Of a DNA stretch of 62,000 bases, positions 37,494 to 48,500 are shown piece by piece. The notes under the pieces were generated by a model that saw only the letters and a list, made by a program, of their open reading frames with translations, searched no databases and was not told where the DNA came from. Location: NCBI RefSeq assembly GCF_001949145.1, contig NW_019091386.1, forward strand, positions 932,915 to 994,914. The letters are read 5' to 3'. Both the position numbers and the translations under genes were made by a program. Source of the DNA: Acanthaster planci (taxonomy: Eukaryota > Echinodermata > Asteroidea > Valvatida > Acanthasteridae). The first letter of the stretch is position 1. Every line of letters starts with the position of its first letter.

Positions 37494-37586
37494 GAAAACG
37501 TGAAAAGTTTCAAAAGGTGAAAGTGAAACGCATGAACGCATCATGTACGCAACGCACCTAAAAAAAATACGTATGGGAATGGGCCC
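37494..37586 (-). mobile_element. Family A MITE, partial copy A3
   Basis: The sequence GTGAAACGCATGAACGCATC, then GTACGCAACGCACC, then ATACGTATGGGAATGGG matches one end of family A in reverse orientation. The other half is missing. The 54-bp-arm MITE sits just outside the break. Confidence 0.7.
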
Positions 37587-38724
37587 TAACTTGTAAAAAT
37601 CAGCGTTTGCAAACTAACAGGTGTTTGGGAACTTTTAAACAATTGTCTTGGTGTTTTCTTACCGACTAAAAGTCTGACTGATCTTCGGTGCGCACCATCG
37701 AGCCCGAATCATGGTAGACGAGCTTCGGTACGTCGATTCCATCTGGTCGGTTATCTGAATAAACAAGGGCGTTGTGAAAACGGAACAAAATTCAAAAAGG
37801 AAGATATTAGGATGGGTGTTGTTAAACAATCACTGGAAACCGTTAGATATGGGCTTGTGGGGAGAGAGACCATGCTACTCATTAGGGTGCGCGATAGATC
37901 ACGAGATTTCATCACTCGATACTGACAGATGCGTCTTGGAAAACATCTATGCAAATATTTCAAGTGAAATATGCAGGTGTAGAATGACATTTGATTGGGT
38001 AATTTCATGTCCCTTTTTCGCCAACAACAACAAAAACAAAATCCCACACAATCGGCAAATATTCTGCTTTGTCTTTGATGCTTCGGCTCACTGTAACCCC
38101 TTGTCGGGTTGCACTTTAATTATGCGATGAGGCACCGGGAGTGCGTCAGGACTCGGCGATGAGCGGGGATGGTACTGTTTACAGTTTACGGTTTAGATTG
38201 AAGTTGTCGCCTCTTTGCACAATGGCGTACCCTATGGGCGCAAAATGTGGTCGGCCGTGACGATGCAAGCGGCATGCATCCCGGCAACATGAGAAAACGC
38301 AATGCCCATCGATCTGGCACCAGATGTTATTAATCGGATAAAACATTTTATGCGGTGCATTCTTCTTCTAAGCATTTTTGTGCGTAGACTGGCTCCAGCT
38401 CCAGCCCCCAGGGTGTGGGTCGGGAATTTCCTGACTGAAATTTGGATAGTTCATTTCAGAAATAACTGTTTGTGATATTTGTAATGCTTTGAGGTCGATG
38501 TTTGCAAGTCCTTCATATACAATTAAAGCTGCCTTATGCTGTATCAAGCGACAAACAGAATGGACTGCCCGAGATTGGGTTCGAGACCAGGTTCAAGATA
38601 AATATAAGCTGCGCAGGTAAAAAAAAATCCGATTTTCATATTAAAATTAACGCGAAAAATGTTCACCTTGCCGAGGAAGAGTCGAGGAAAGGTGTTACTC
38701 TGACGTTGCGCCCGAGGAAGTTCA
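37587..38724. other. No supported gene
   Basis: The short frames on both strands lack domains. Nothing else was recognised. Confidence 0.4.
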
Positions 38725-38843
38725 GGCCGCGTCCGAATCACTTGGCTGCGGTTTGAAATTGCACACGACTCTATGGTAGTGGCCACGGCCAGTTCCCATA
38801 AAGTAGTAATTTCCGGCCAAAGCCAAGTAATTCGGACACGGCC
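38725..38843. mobile_element. Complete family B MITE (119 bp), Harbinger-like
   Basis: The termini GGCCGCGTCCGAATCACTTG and CAAGTAATTCGGACACGGCC are inverted repeats of about 23 bp with two or three mismatches. The flanks are TCA and TTA, compatible with a mutated 3-bp TTA target duplication. GGCC-type ends with a TWA duplication are known for PIF/Harbinger elements. Its left half is also present at 11,445-11,522. Confidence 0.8.
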
Positions 38844-40254
38844 TTATTTTGTGGCGATTATAAGTGTAAAATAGCGCCCTCGTACATGGTTTAGATGATA
38901 ATGCGTACAACGGCAGCCATTGCTCAGGAAATGTTAGCAGAGTACAAGATTCGTAAGCGAGCCCGGTTCATGTACTTCGGGCGAAGGTGAGAGAGAAGCG
39001 AATTTTCAGCAAAGTGTGTTCTACAATTGCGAATTCCCAGCGAGAATATTTGACCTGACGTCACAATTTCGCGTTTGTGTTCGCTTTTGTGCTAATATAA
39101 ACCGGTCTTTACGCGGGACAAAAAACGCAGCCTTGCAGAATTAGCCTTTACGTAGGCTGCTTTTAGCTGACCAGCATTTTCACCAGCTTTTAGCAGGATT
39201 TTGTATGGTCAGTTAACAATACACCGTGGACACTATTTACACGGCACAGTCGGCTTGTTTACCGAGCAACACAATTAAAATGCTGCACCAGCAGCATTTT
39301 AAAGCGGTTCGTGTCAAGGTGTGTATGATTGGCTCCACTGTATTCCTGGCAATGTGCGAGTAGCCTCAGGCGATTTTGAACTGTTTCTGTCTTCAGCAAT
39401 GTGCAGAGGCACTTGATTTGCAAGGATCTTTTGACAGAAACCCCCACGCCGCATTACAGGACAAAAGAGGCTGCTCATCAACCCGCGGGTGGCTGCGCTT
39501 CATATCACGGGCAATTAGGCGGCGTTCGGCTCCACTGACGACAGCCCCAGCGTGGTGGCTCTGGGGTGTCCCACGGCCCGGCAGTGCTTGCGGGACTGGC
39601 TTGATCGAAAAAGCCGCTGTAGGGCTCTGGTCGCGGTGTTGAATTGCTAGCTCGGTCGGCTGTCTTTCGGCAAGTCATCTTCGAACCCGTGTATTTCCCA
39701 CCTTTTAAATATCTTCCCCCTTGACGATAGCAATTATCAAAACTGATTTCAGCGTTCGCGAGCTCTCCAAAAACGCTACTTCGGGGGGTAAAGTAGTGTT
39801 AATGGCACTTGTTTATGAGGTCAGTTTGCTTTCACTGTGCGTTAGAATTCCCTCCAATGTTCTTGGGGTAGTTTTGTGCTTCTCAGATCTGCTGCCAAGC
39901 GGCTTGTCGTCAAAAACCCGCTTTGTGCCCGAAGCACCTCGGGGCATGCATAATAACATACACGCACTTACCATTCGCGCCCAAAACATGCATAATGAAA
40001 TCGTTCCCAACGGGCGCTGGGTGATGAACTGTTTGAGTTTTCATTTCAATGGACTTTGCAGGAAGATGAAATGAGATAATTTCGATGTTTTGTGGGGAGG
40101 CATCGATCTTCCACGGTCCGTTGTTGTCTGTAAATAAAAGCTTTGATGAGGAAGAAATGACGTCGGCTTATTTGTATGCAGCCATAGTTTACAAACGGCC
40201 TGCGATTCGGGTTTGCAGTGAGCTTCGGGCAGAAACAGTCACCAGGCACGGGGC
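38844..40254. other. No supported gene
   Basis: Open frames of up to about 117 codons at 39,376-40,074 lack recognisable domains. Nothing further is supported. Confidence 0.4.
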
Positions 40255-40512
40255 ACCTAAGAAAGCGAAGCGTGTCAAGTTTGTCTCGAGGGGCATTGTT
40301 GCAAGAAACGACTGAGAGCATTTCAGTTCCTGTGGATCGGGTGCCAGTACATAGCCGGTTTCTCCACCCAGCCAAGGTCGGTGCCTATTTATTCCCCCAG
40401 GGTGATGCATGCAGGATATAACGTGGCCTGCATAACGGCACAACATTGTCGACAAACAGCTGGATTCGAACTATTGACCATCTGATCAGGAGTTACAAAC
40501 AGCCAAACCAAA
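40255..40512 (-). mobile_element. tRNA-derived SINE, copy 2
   Basis: On the minus strand a tRNA-like head carries the B box AGTTCGAATCCAGCTG. It is followed by TAAATAGGCACCGACC, ACTGGCACCCGATCC and CTCTCAGTCGTTTCTTGC. These correspond in order to the body of the SINE at 750-1,050. The A box is degenerate. The ends are approximate. Confidence 0.75.
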
Positions 40513-40862
40513 TTGGCCCCACTCCTTCTTTGATGCTGGGTGATTGTGGATTATTTTATAATAAGCGGTTGAGAAGGGGACGGGTTGGACACAAATTGAC
40601 AATTGTATAGTGTCAAAAATAACCAAAACAAGTGCGTTATTCTTTTAGTTTGGGTCAGGGTCAAGATGACAGGATAAAATAAGATCAAGGTGTTTAGGTG
40701 AGGTTTGCCGTTTTCAGGCTCATATTACCACTTGCCATATCTGCTGGAAATACCACTTCACGAAATGATAGATTTTTGTCTAAAACTGAAAGGCTTGTTG
40801 ACCTGTGGGTGAGTGTGTGGGTGTGTGAGTGCATTTCTTCATCGATGTTGTTTTTCTTCTAG

Positions 40863-41075
40863 AGTTTCTCCCGGGGAGGGCAGCGTTGCCATCGGCGTAC
40901 CACTCGATTTCCCGCCCAACGAGTCGGAGGACACGCGCAGCCGGAGTACTGATAAGATCCGCGGTGTCCTCTTACTACCCAACATGCCTCGCCAAACCGC
41001 ATCAGTCACCCGGGGGAGACACTGCAGAGCGAGGCGGAGATGCATCCGACTCGACAGCCCCCGATGTGGCGGAGT
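40863..41075 (+). other. Candidate unassigned exon (weak)
   Basis: A strong acceptor-like stretch TTGTTTTTCTTCTAG ends at 40,862. It is followed by GC-rich sequence that stays open in two plus-strand frames to about 41,075-41,094. One frame reads VAIGVPLDFPPNESEDTRSR and the other ends GGDASDSTAPDVAE plus a stop. Neither has a known domain, and the GC content alone could explain the open frames. Confidence 0.2.
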
Positions 41076-43296
41076 AAATGTCACATGGCGTTAATGTTTG
41101 ACGGGGAGGGCTTCTTGTTCGTTTCGTCTTTACCGTCGGGGGCCCAGGAAAGCCTTAGCACCCGGTGCAAACAAGCCATTTCCAGTAATGTATACGTTCT
41201 GGAATGATTATTGACGGATCAGATCGCGAGCCGTGTGCCAGATGCATCTGGACAGTCAAGAAGTCTTCCCTCTCGTGCAGTATCCCTGGTAGACATACGC
41301 CGAGTGTCATGCTGCTCTTCAACCCCCCCCCCCGTGTTATAGAGCCTCTCTTTGTCTTGGATATGGATCGGTGGTCGTTGTTTCCTGGACATAACCCCGT
41401 TGCCACGGCCGACACACAGCGGAAGGGTTCTCCCAGCAGACAGCTTTAGGGGCGAGTTGGGACGATTCGGCGGGAGATGTCAATTCCGTACGAGGCCAGG
41501 GCATCCGCTCTGTATGTAAAAGATGGCGCACTTTCTGTGCCGCTCTCTGAGCGATCTCATCTGTGACAGTGAGAGTTTTGTTCTTGGCTTGTTGTTGTTT
41601 GAGTCTTTAGACTTCTTGGATTAGGCATGGGTTCTGGTGCTTACCGAGGACCGACAGACCCCAGCGTAGCTCTTCAGAAAGATGCAAAAGCCTCCATCTA
41701 GTGGTATGGAACGCTCAAGTCTGCGTCAACCGATCACTGTGCAAGGAAGAGATGCGTCATTGAAAAGCATCTAAAGTGGAATTGTGACCCAGTCTTATCC
41801 GACCCACCTGCAGAGTTTCAGCTAAGTATCGGAAATTTTATCATTACTACCAATTTAAGTGAGAATTTGCCTACGACACGCCAGCGCATGCGCTCGCACA
41901 TGCTCAATATCCCGCTCCGTGCGTAGTGGCGACAGGTCCGACACAGTATTACAAAACTCGGTAAAATACGGAAAGGCGATTCGTCAACCGGGTGCAACGT
42001 CCATCTGTCCAGCGTTGATTCTTAGCACCCGAGGTCACCCCACGCCAGATGAACATCGATCAGAACCTATCCCTAGAGATAGACTGCAAACTCCCGGCTC
42101 CATTTCCTGCAAGCAGGCACCATGATGTACCATTCTACCCTCAAACTGATTGCAGTGGCAATGTTGTACAAACTATGGTTAAAAAAATCACGTATGTAGG
42201 AAGTTCGATTGAATCTCTTTTGAAAATGTCAGAATCATTATGAGATAAAAACTGATCCCGATATACAGGAGGATTTTCTTATTGAAGATGATCAAATAAC
42301 ATGGAGAAACAGAAAGTTTTAGATTGATCCTTTTATCAAACATCAAACTGCACCTAGGAACTACGGCGAGAATTTTAGGGGAAAACACCGCAGCTGTAAA
42401 TTCAAGCAATTAAGGAGCACTTCTGAGGGGTTTTCTCCCTTACGTGCAGTCAAATAGGTGGCAATTCAATTATGCTCGGCCATGTTATGAGACACAGTTT
42501 AAATGAACAGAGAGCAACATCAGTTGTACTCCGACGCTGGGGCCCCTAATCTAATTCATGATGTTCACAACCTTTACTTAACCTACAACCTTAACCTATA
42601 AGCAGCTGGACGGAATTCCGGTTAAAAGTTAAATTTTGCCAGGAAGCAGAAGACATTTAGCAGGGAGAGAAGTATGTCATAATGCCGTGAGCAGAAATTT
42701 GAGCCGTATGACATTGAATCTAAAGCAAATTGCAAACAGCAATCTGTATAAACTCGATGCTTACACGGCGGAAGGTATTCGGGCCGATCGCTAGTCTTTA
42801 CAAGAGTTATGTGTTCTTAGCGCATTAAGGGGACTGAGATGTTACTTTCAACGTGCTTTGTAAGCGGCTCAGGTTTCCGGAGCTACGGGTGTTTGGCTAA
42901 AGCCTGTTCCGAGCGTCGTGATGAGCTTAATGTAAAACAAAAGTTACGAAAACAGTGGAAGTTGTCCGTCACTGGTTCTTTCAAGGAGTGAAAGTTAGGT
43001 AAAGTTCTTGTAGAGGTTTCGTCCTAATGGTCATTATGATAAACCACTCGACATGATGCGAACAGAAAAGGTGAAAACACACTATGAAAGAATTGTAAAC
43101 CACATAGCTCTTAAATAGAGGGACTTTTCACTCTGTTTAATTAAACAATGGCGTAATGACAAGCGTAGACAAGTGGATTTGAATTGAATTTAGGCTGTGC
43201 AATGAGTGCGCTAACCCTTCAACAGGTGCCATAATGGACTAATCCGAAGGAAAAGTCCTTCCCGTGGTGGTAACACACTCGCGCGTGTGTTCTTAT
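41076..43296. other. No supported gene
   Basis: Short open frames only. A run of C lies near 41,325-41,335. Nothing else was recognised. Confidence 0.4.
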
Positions 43297-43824
43297 AGGT
43301 GCCTTTCCATATGCGCGTCAACACTTGCGCCAAGCGTTGCTTATCCGTCAAAATCGCTGCTGGGGCGATTTCGACGGCCAAACGCAACGCACACGTGTGT
43401 TATGTTCATGGAATCGATGTTGGTGTCCATCTAAGGATGCGTTCGATTAGCTTACACGTCTAAGTCAAACTTACACCAGAGCATTCGTTTAGCCATCACG
43501 TGATCCTCGTGCCTGCCCTGGTGTCAGCCACTACTACCCCAGCTGACGAGCGGGTCTCTGGAGGCTGCCCGAGTGTAATGACGTCACGGATGGACTGTTA
43601 GAGCATGGACGTACACGATGGAACGTGGCGGGGACTTGACCTTTTTCCCAGAACGCCTTGGAAAACACACTGCAGCGTTCGATAAGCCTCATTTTGAGGC
43701 TTCCCTTTAGAGTAACACTGGTGTGTTCAGGGAAGCTAATCGAACTCATCCTAAGTGAAACATACTAATAACGCATCGTGCACGCAACGCACCCAAAAAC
43801 GTACATACGGTATGGAAAAAGGCA
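43297..43824 (-). mobile_element. Family A MITE, copy A2, split by an insertion
   Basis: The left part (43,297-43,434) has AGGTGCCTTTCCATATG, CGCCAAGCGTTGC, a CGTCAAAATCGC...GCGATTTCGACGG hairpin and ACACGTGTGT. The right part (43,755-43,824) has GTGAAAC, GCACGCAACGCACC and ATGGAAAAAGGC. Removing 43,435-43,751 and one TAA restores a contiguous copy of about 208 bp, in line with the other copies. Confidence 0.85.
43435..43751. mobile_element. Harbinger-like MITE nested in copy A2, with a TAA target duplication
   Basis: The 317-bp insert starts GGATGCGTTCGATTAGCTT and ends AAGCTAATCGAACTCATCC, a 19-bp inverted repeat with one mismatch. TAA flanks both sides (43,432-43,434 and 43,752-43,754). 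A 3-bp TWA duplication is characteristic of PIF/Harbinger. The interior has no transposase frame, so it is non-autonomous. The only sizeable frame (minus, 43,534-43,749) lacks domains. Confidence 0.85.
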
Positions 43825-44439
43825 TCAGCCTTTATTAGACTTCAGACGCGCAGGCCGTCCGGACTCCTTAAAGAGTAGCTGCAATGGATTTTTCTTAGAC
43901 ACAATTTTTCTTTAACTTTGTGTTCCTCCTCGATGTATGAAAACTCATTTTACTTTCCTATTTGGTTAAATGCGTTATAAAGTGCATGTTTTTAAACAAT
44001 TAAATTATCCACGCTTTCCCAGACAAATGAGGGCGCTGTTGCTGTGAAGTCATCCGAGGAAGACATGGTTCATGCATAGGTCTTTCTGTTAAAATTATAA
44101 AGCCGGACTTTTCTAACTGAAAACATTTCTGTGAGTGGGATTGATGTTTTCTTGTTGCTATGTACACAAACAGCAATGAATCAGCGAAAAGGAGAAAATT
44201 GAGTCCAGGAAAATCGACAAAAATGCAAGATTTTTTTGTGTACAAACCACTGGAACATTGAGGCGTCTTCCTGTGACGGCATCACAGTATAATCAAGAAT
44301 ATGGAATTACTCATCCGCATAAAAACCAAAAAGGCGGTAAATACCCTTTGAACTAGTGAAACAAAAGATGAAAATAAGCTTAACTGAGATACAGAGGTGC
44401 ATTTTGAAGGTCTGTATTCAAGCATATTGGGTCGTATGA
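43825..44439. other. No supported gene
   Basis: AT-rich DNA with one short frame (minus, 44,000-44,245) and no recognisable domain. Confidence 0.4.
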
Positions 44440-45115
44440 ATAAAAAGTAGCATTTGCTTTTACTACCATTTTTGAGGCATTTACTTGTGTTTGCATGAAT
44501 AATAATGAAGCAAATGCTTTTACTTTAGTGCAATTGCGAAAAAGTAAAAGTATTTACTTTTTACTCTTTAAGCTTGTGCTTGACAATAAGCAGTTGCTTC
44601 ATTTTGTATTAATGAAAATGAGTACGTTCTACAGAATTGGAATATTTACTTGACATTTTTCAAGACTGGGTCTGGGCAAGCTTGAAAACGACGAGCATTT
44701 ACTAATATTCGAAATAGCAGCGTTTATGAATGTCATTCGAAAGGAAAAGCTGTATGCCTTTAGGAGGGAATCTCAAGAAACCAGATGCAGGCAGTTGTAC
44801 CGATTTGAGGTTTTTGCGATCAAAATTACTGCCATTATGCTTATCTGCCATGCTGAGGTCTCAAGATACAGCACCGTGCTGCTCTGTGTGTGTCTGGACG
44901 TGCAGACAATGGAAGCCCTATTGTGCAAAACCGTTCGGCTGTGAAGTCAGCCACAAGCATAAACATTTGCTATTATTTATACTAGTAGATGCTGAATAGT
45001 AAAAGAAACATTTAATTCCTACAAGTTCAAGCATTTGCTTAGTCCTAATGCTTTGACATCTCAGTTAATGCTGTTGCTTTTTGCTTCATAGCATTTGCTC
45101 CATAGCATTTACTAG
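44440..45115. repeat. Cluster of AGCATTTGCTTTTACT-like motifs, possible old element
   Basis: The motif GCATTTGCTT or its relatives (GCATTTACT, GCAAATGCTTTTACT) occurs at about 44,449, 44,485, 44,510, 45,031, 45,091 and 45,105, in both orientations, concentrated at the two ends of a ~675-bp segment. The ends show weak inverted similarity. This could be a degenerate MITE or chance AT-rich repetition. Confidence 0.35.
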
Positions 45116-45152
45116 GTTTTATCCATACCGCCCATTGAATGCAGCTACCCTT

Positions 45153-45356
45153 TAAGGCGCGTTTCTATATGTCCGTTTTGGGGTGCGTTGCGTGCACGAT
45201 TCGTTCATGCGTTTCACTTTCACAAACACAAAAATCCACCCCATTAACTTAATACACCTGTACGTCGCGTTCAGACGTCAAAATCGCCTCGGGAGTGATT
45301 TTGACGGATACGCAACGCTTGGCGCAAGTATTGACGCGCATATGGAGAGGCGCCTT
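45153..45356 (+). mobile_element. Family A MITE, copy A4
   Basis: The ends are AAGGCGCGTTTCTATATG and CATATGGAGAGGCGCCTT. Inside are GGGTGCGTTGCGTGCACGAT, GTTCATGCGTTTCACTTTCA, GTCAAAATCGCC...GTGATTTTGACGG and GCAACGCTTGGCGCA, in the same order and orientation as A1. A hAT-like element lies 27 bp beyond its right end. Confidence 0.85.
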
Positions 45357-45383
45357 TTTTTCGGAGGCACGCAACGCGCGCAT

Positions 45384-45572
45384 CAGTAGCGTAGCCACGG
45401 GGCGGCCAGGGGCACATCCCCCCACAAAAAAACTGAAAAAACGGAGGCATTGATATTGACCAAGGCTACCAAAAACTTGCCCCAAAAAACCACACCACTG
45501 AGAACTGGTGCCCCCCATAAGATGCTGGTGCGCCTTTGTGCCCCCACTAGTAAAATCCTCGCTACACCACTG
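45384..45572. mobile_element. hAT-like MITE with an 8-bp target duplication
   Basis: The left end CAGTAGCGTAGCCACGG and right end TCCTCGCTACACCACTG are imperfect inverted repeats of the CAGTGGCGTAGC type found in non-autonomous hAT elements. The flanks GCGCGCAT (45,376-45,383) and GCGCGCGT (45,573-45,580) match at 7 of 8 bases, as expected for a hAT 8-bp duplication. The 189-bp interior has C/G-run-rich subterminal sequence and no transposase. Confidence 0.85.
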
Positions 45573-45580
45573 GCGCGCGT

Positions 45581-48500
45581 GACCTGTCCATCCACCCGCG
45601 CTCTGCCAACACAGTAAGGGCTTCTGTCTTGGGTCGCCAAATTAGTCTGTCATTGAAACGATTTAGGTCTTTGTACATGTATTATGTAAAATGGAAGACA
45701 CATCCGTCTGCTGTGCCAGTACGGTGACTTTTATATGATTATAGTAGTGTAACCACTACGTAACCATAGGAACTTTCACATTTTTCACTCTTATTCTGTC
45801 ACTGGGGTATTGTTACATGAGGTTCATACATCATGCATACGAGTACAAGGCGATGGATGTGTCCCAATTACCTTTTGTTAAATCCCACCAGAGGCCAATT
45901 GGTTACCATGGTAAAAAGTGACAGTTTTTAAATAATGAAGCCCCGAGAGGGCAGAGAGGCGAGGCGAACGACGACGGGAAAGGAGGGGAGGGCACGTATA
46001 AACGAAGTGTCGCTAATTGATCCCCGGGGGTAGTAGGGATGGTATTGGAGCACACGGGTAGGGGCAACAACCAACACTGCTGGGCTGGCCGTTAACATCG
46101 GAGGCAGGAAAGAGCGTAGGGACGAGGAAAGACTCCGTGTCCGGAGACAGGAAGGGGAGCGGGGTATCTTAGTGCAGGTGGTTGGCGGGACTTTGTACGA
46201 CCAGACCTGGCCTGGGGGCAAAGCTGATAGCGGCCAAGCTCTGCCTCATCTAGCGCCAGGGGACACAAGCTGCTAAGGCTTTTCAAAGCAGAAATTACAA
46301 TTTTTTCCACGAATAGGCTTTTTTCAATTTGGTCTTGTCTTTCATATGAAGTAAATCTGGACGTATGTCACCATGATCCTATCAGAAAATTGACGGGTAT
46401 CTGGGAGAGGGAACCGACATCATGTCTGAAAATCAACTACCCGACTCCAAACTGTTCATAATGGATATTCACAGAGACGGATTCTGGGATAATTTCTCTT
46501 ACTTCGTCGTTATTAAGCCAGGTGACTTCAACAGCTTTCATCCCAATTACTTCCAAGTATGTAATTTCTGGGGCACCGTAAAAAGCACAACTCGGTCTCC
46601 ACTGCTCACATTTTACACCTTGACACATAGGGGAACAATTCCTATGGCAAAAGGGGCGGGATTGAGATTCGGCATTTCGGGAGGCGGTGTCTCATACTTT
46701 CACGCTCACTTCAAAATTCAACCATTGGGCGGGATTGTAGCTCTTTAATTCTGAGATCAATTCCTTTTTGTGCAGCTCTGCCTGACAGCAAAGCGGTAGT
46801 CTGTAAGGCGTCTTTGAACTCTCCTTGTGTGGGGGCCTCCTTTTAGCCCCTCCCCCCCGAAAGTCTCCTGTTTCTGATCAGGGGCTGGCTCTAAAAGTGG
46901 TGCGGCGACGCGGTGTTTTCATTTTTTCTGCCCTCAGATTTGTTCCTATGCACATGTGCTTGCAAGCACGTACCGCCGCTACCAACACTGAAATAGACTG
47001 GCCCCCTTCACTGTTACTGTTTAAAAGTGTTTTCAGCTTGTAAATGTACACGGGACATAAGACCACCTCGTTTGTCTAGTTCCCAGATGTAAATGTATAA
47101 TACAGAAATGACATCATCTGAAAAAGCCCCCCCCCTCGACTAAAATCTATGGGGGCCCAGAGGGACTCCTTTACTGTGTATATTACTCAGCTGCATCCCA
47201 TCTAAAACACGTTGAAATAACGCAGTAGCAGGATTTCCGTCGATCAAGCAAGTTCGGCAGCTTTTGGACATCGTATTATACAAACTAAAAACTTTTTATT
47301 TTGCCGACACGCAGGTCTACGACGACGTGCGCGCGCACTGACCAGAAATCGGAGACTTTTGGGTTGGGAAGGGGCTCTTAAATTACGGATGTCCTCTTCC
47401 GCCTTAGCTATTCAAGTCAGTCCGTGGTCGAGGAAAAGGGAGTTTGTAAAATTAATTGAGGATAAGCTAATACTTCAAGATGCCAGCGTGAAAAAAAGGG
47501 TTTGCACTTCAACTGCAGAGATAAACAAATTTTAAAGAAATACAGTGTAGGCTGTTCTTCCAGTTCACATCGATATAATGATATAAGCAAAATGGTAAAA
47601 TACGTCATGTGTATCGGCTCACTACAGACAACACGAACTGTCAGGGCACGTGTTTTTCAGAAAGGAGAAAAGTTACATAACCACCACCGGTCACCTTCAC
47701 GACTAAGAAAGTTCCAAGTTTGTTTGTTGGTTTTGCTTTGTTTTGTTTTTGGTTTGTTTTAAGTTTCTTTTTTATGAGAATAATTAGCCCGCAGATAGAA
47801 TCAGTCCGATCTGCTCCGTGTAGACTGCGAAACCTGTGGTTAGTTAGGCATCGACGAAAGGCCAGAAAAGGACTGGGCAGGTGTTTCCGTACTTTTGTGC
47901 AAAGAGAGTTAAATCGAGATACCGCCATTTACATACTGTGTGTAAACTCAAAACATCACCAAAACAAATCCAAAAACGCTTCGGAAGTGAACACTGAAGA
48001 GGCATTATTTCAACGGTCGTCATCTTCGACCTGGTGCTGATGACCCCGGACCTGTGCTTGAATTCAGACAATATCCCATTGCACAAGAGCTCGCCCACGA
48101 AAGCAGCGACCATCCACGGCTTGCCAAGTGCCAGCGCCCGTGTCCGTCGGGAATCCACTTCCCGCTTGTTTTAAATCACGGATTTCGGTTGGAAGATTAG
48201 TAGGGAAGCCTCTAAGCAAACTTCTGAGAGTTTGCACAAGATACCCCGCCCTTTCAGTCTTTGTGTGCGCAAGATACTGCTCGCCCCATATCCACGACGT
48301 CTACATCTGACAAAATAGAGCAAAAGGCGATAATGCGATGGAGTATTTACAGACTGGACCAGGGGAGTGTACGGAGTCCAAAAAAAAGGAGTTCTCCCCT
48401 TTTGCTCGATCGAAACCTCGGATTCCAAATTCTTCTGGGACGTCCCGACAAATCAAAGCTTTCTGCAAATAAGGGTGTCGCTGAACTTCTCAAAATGACT

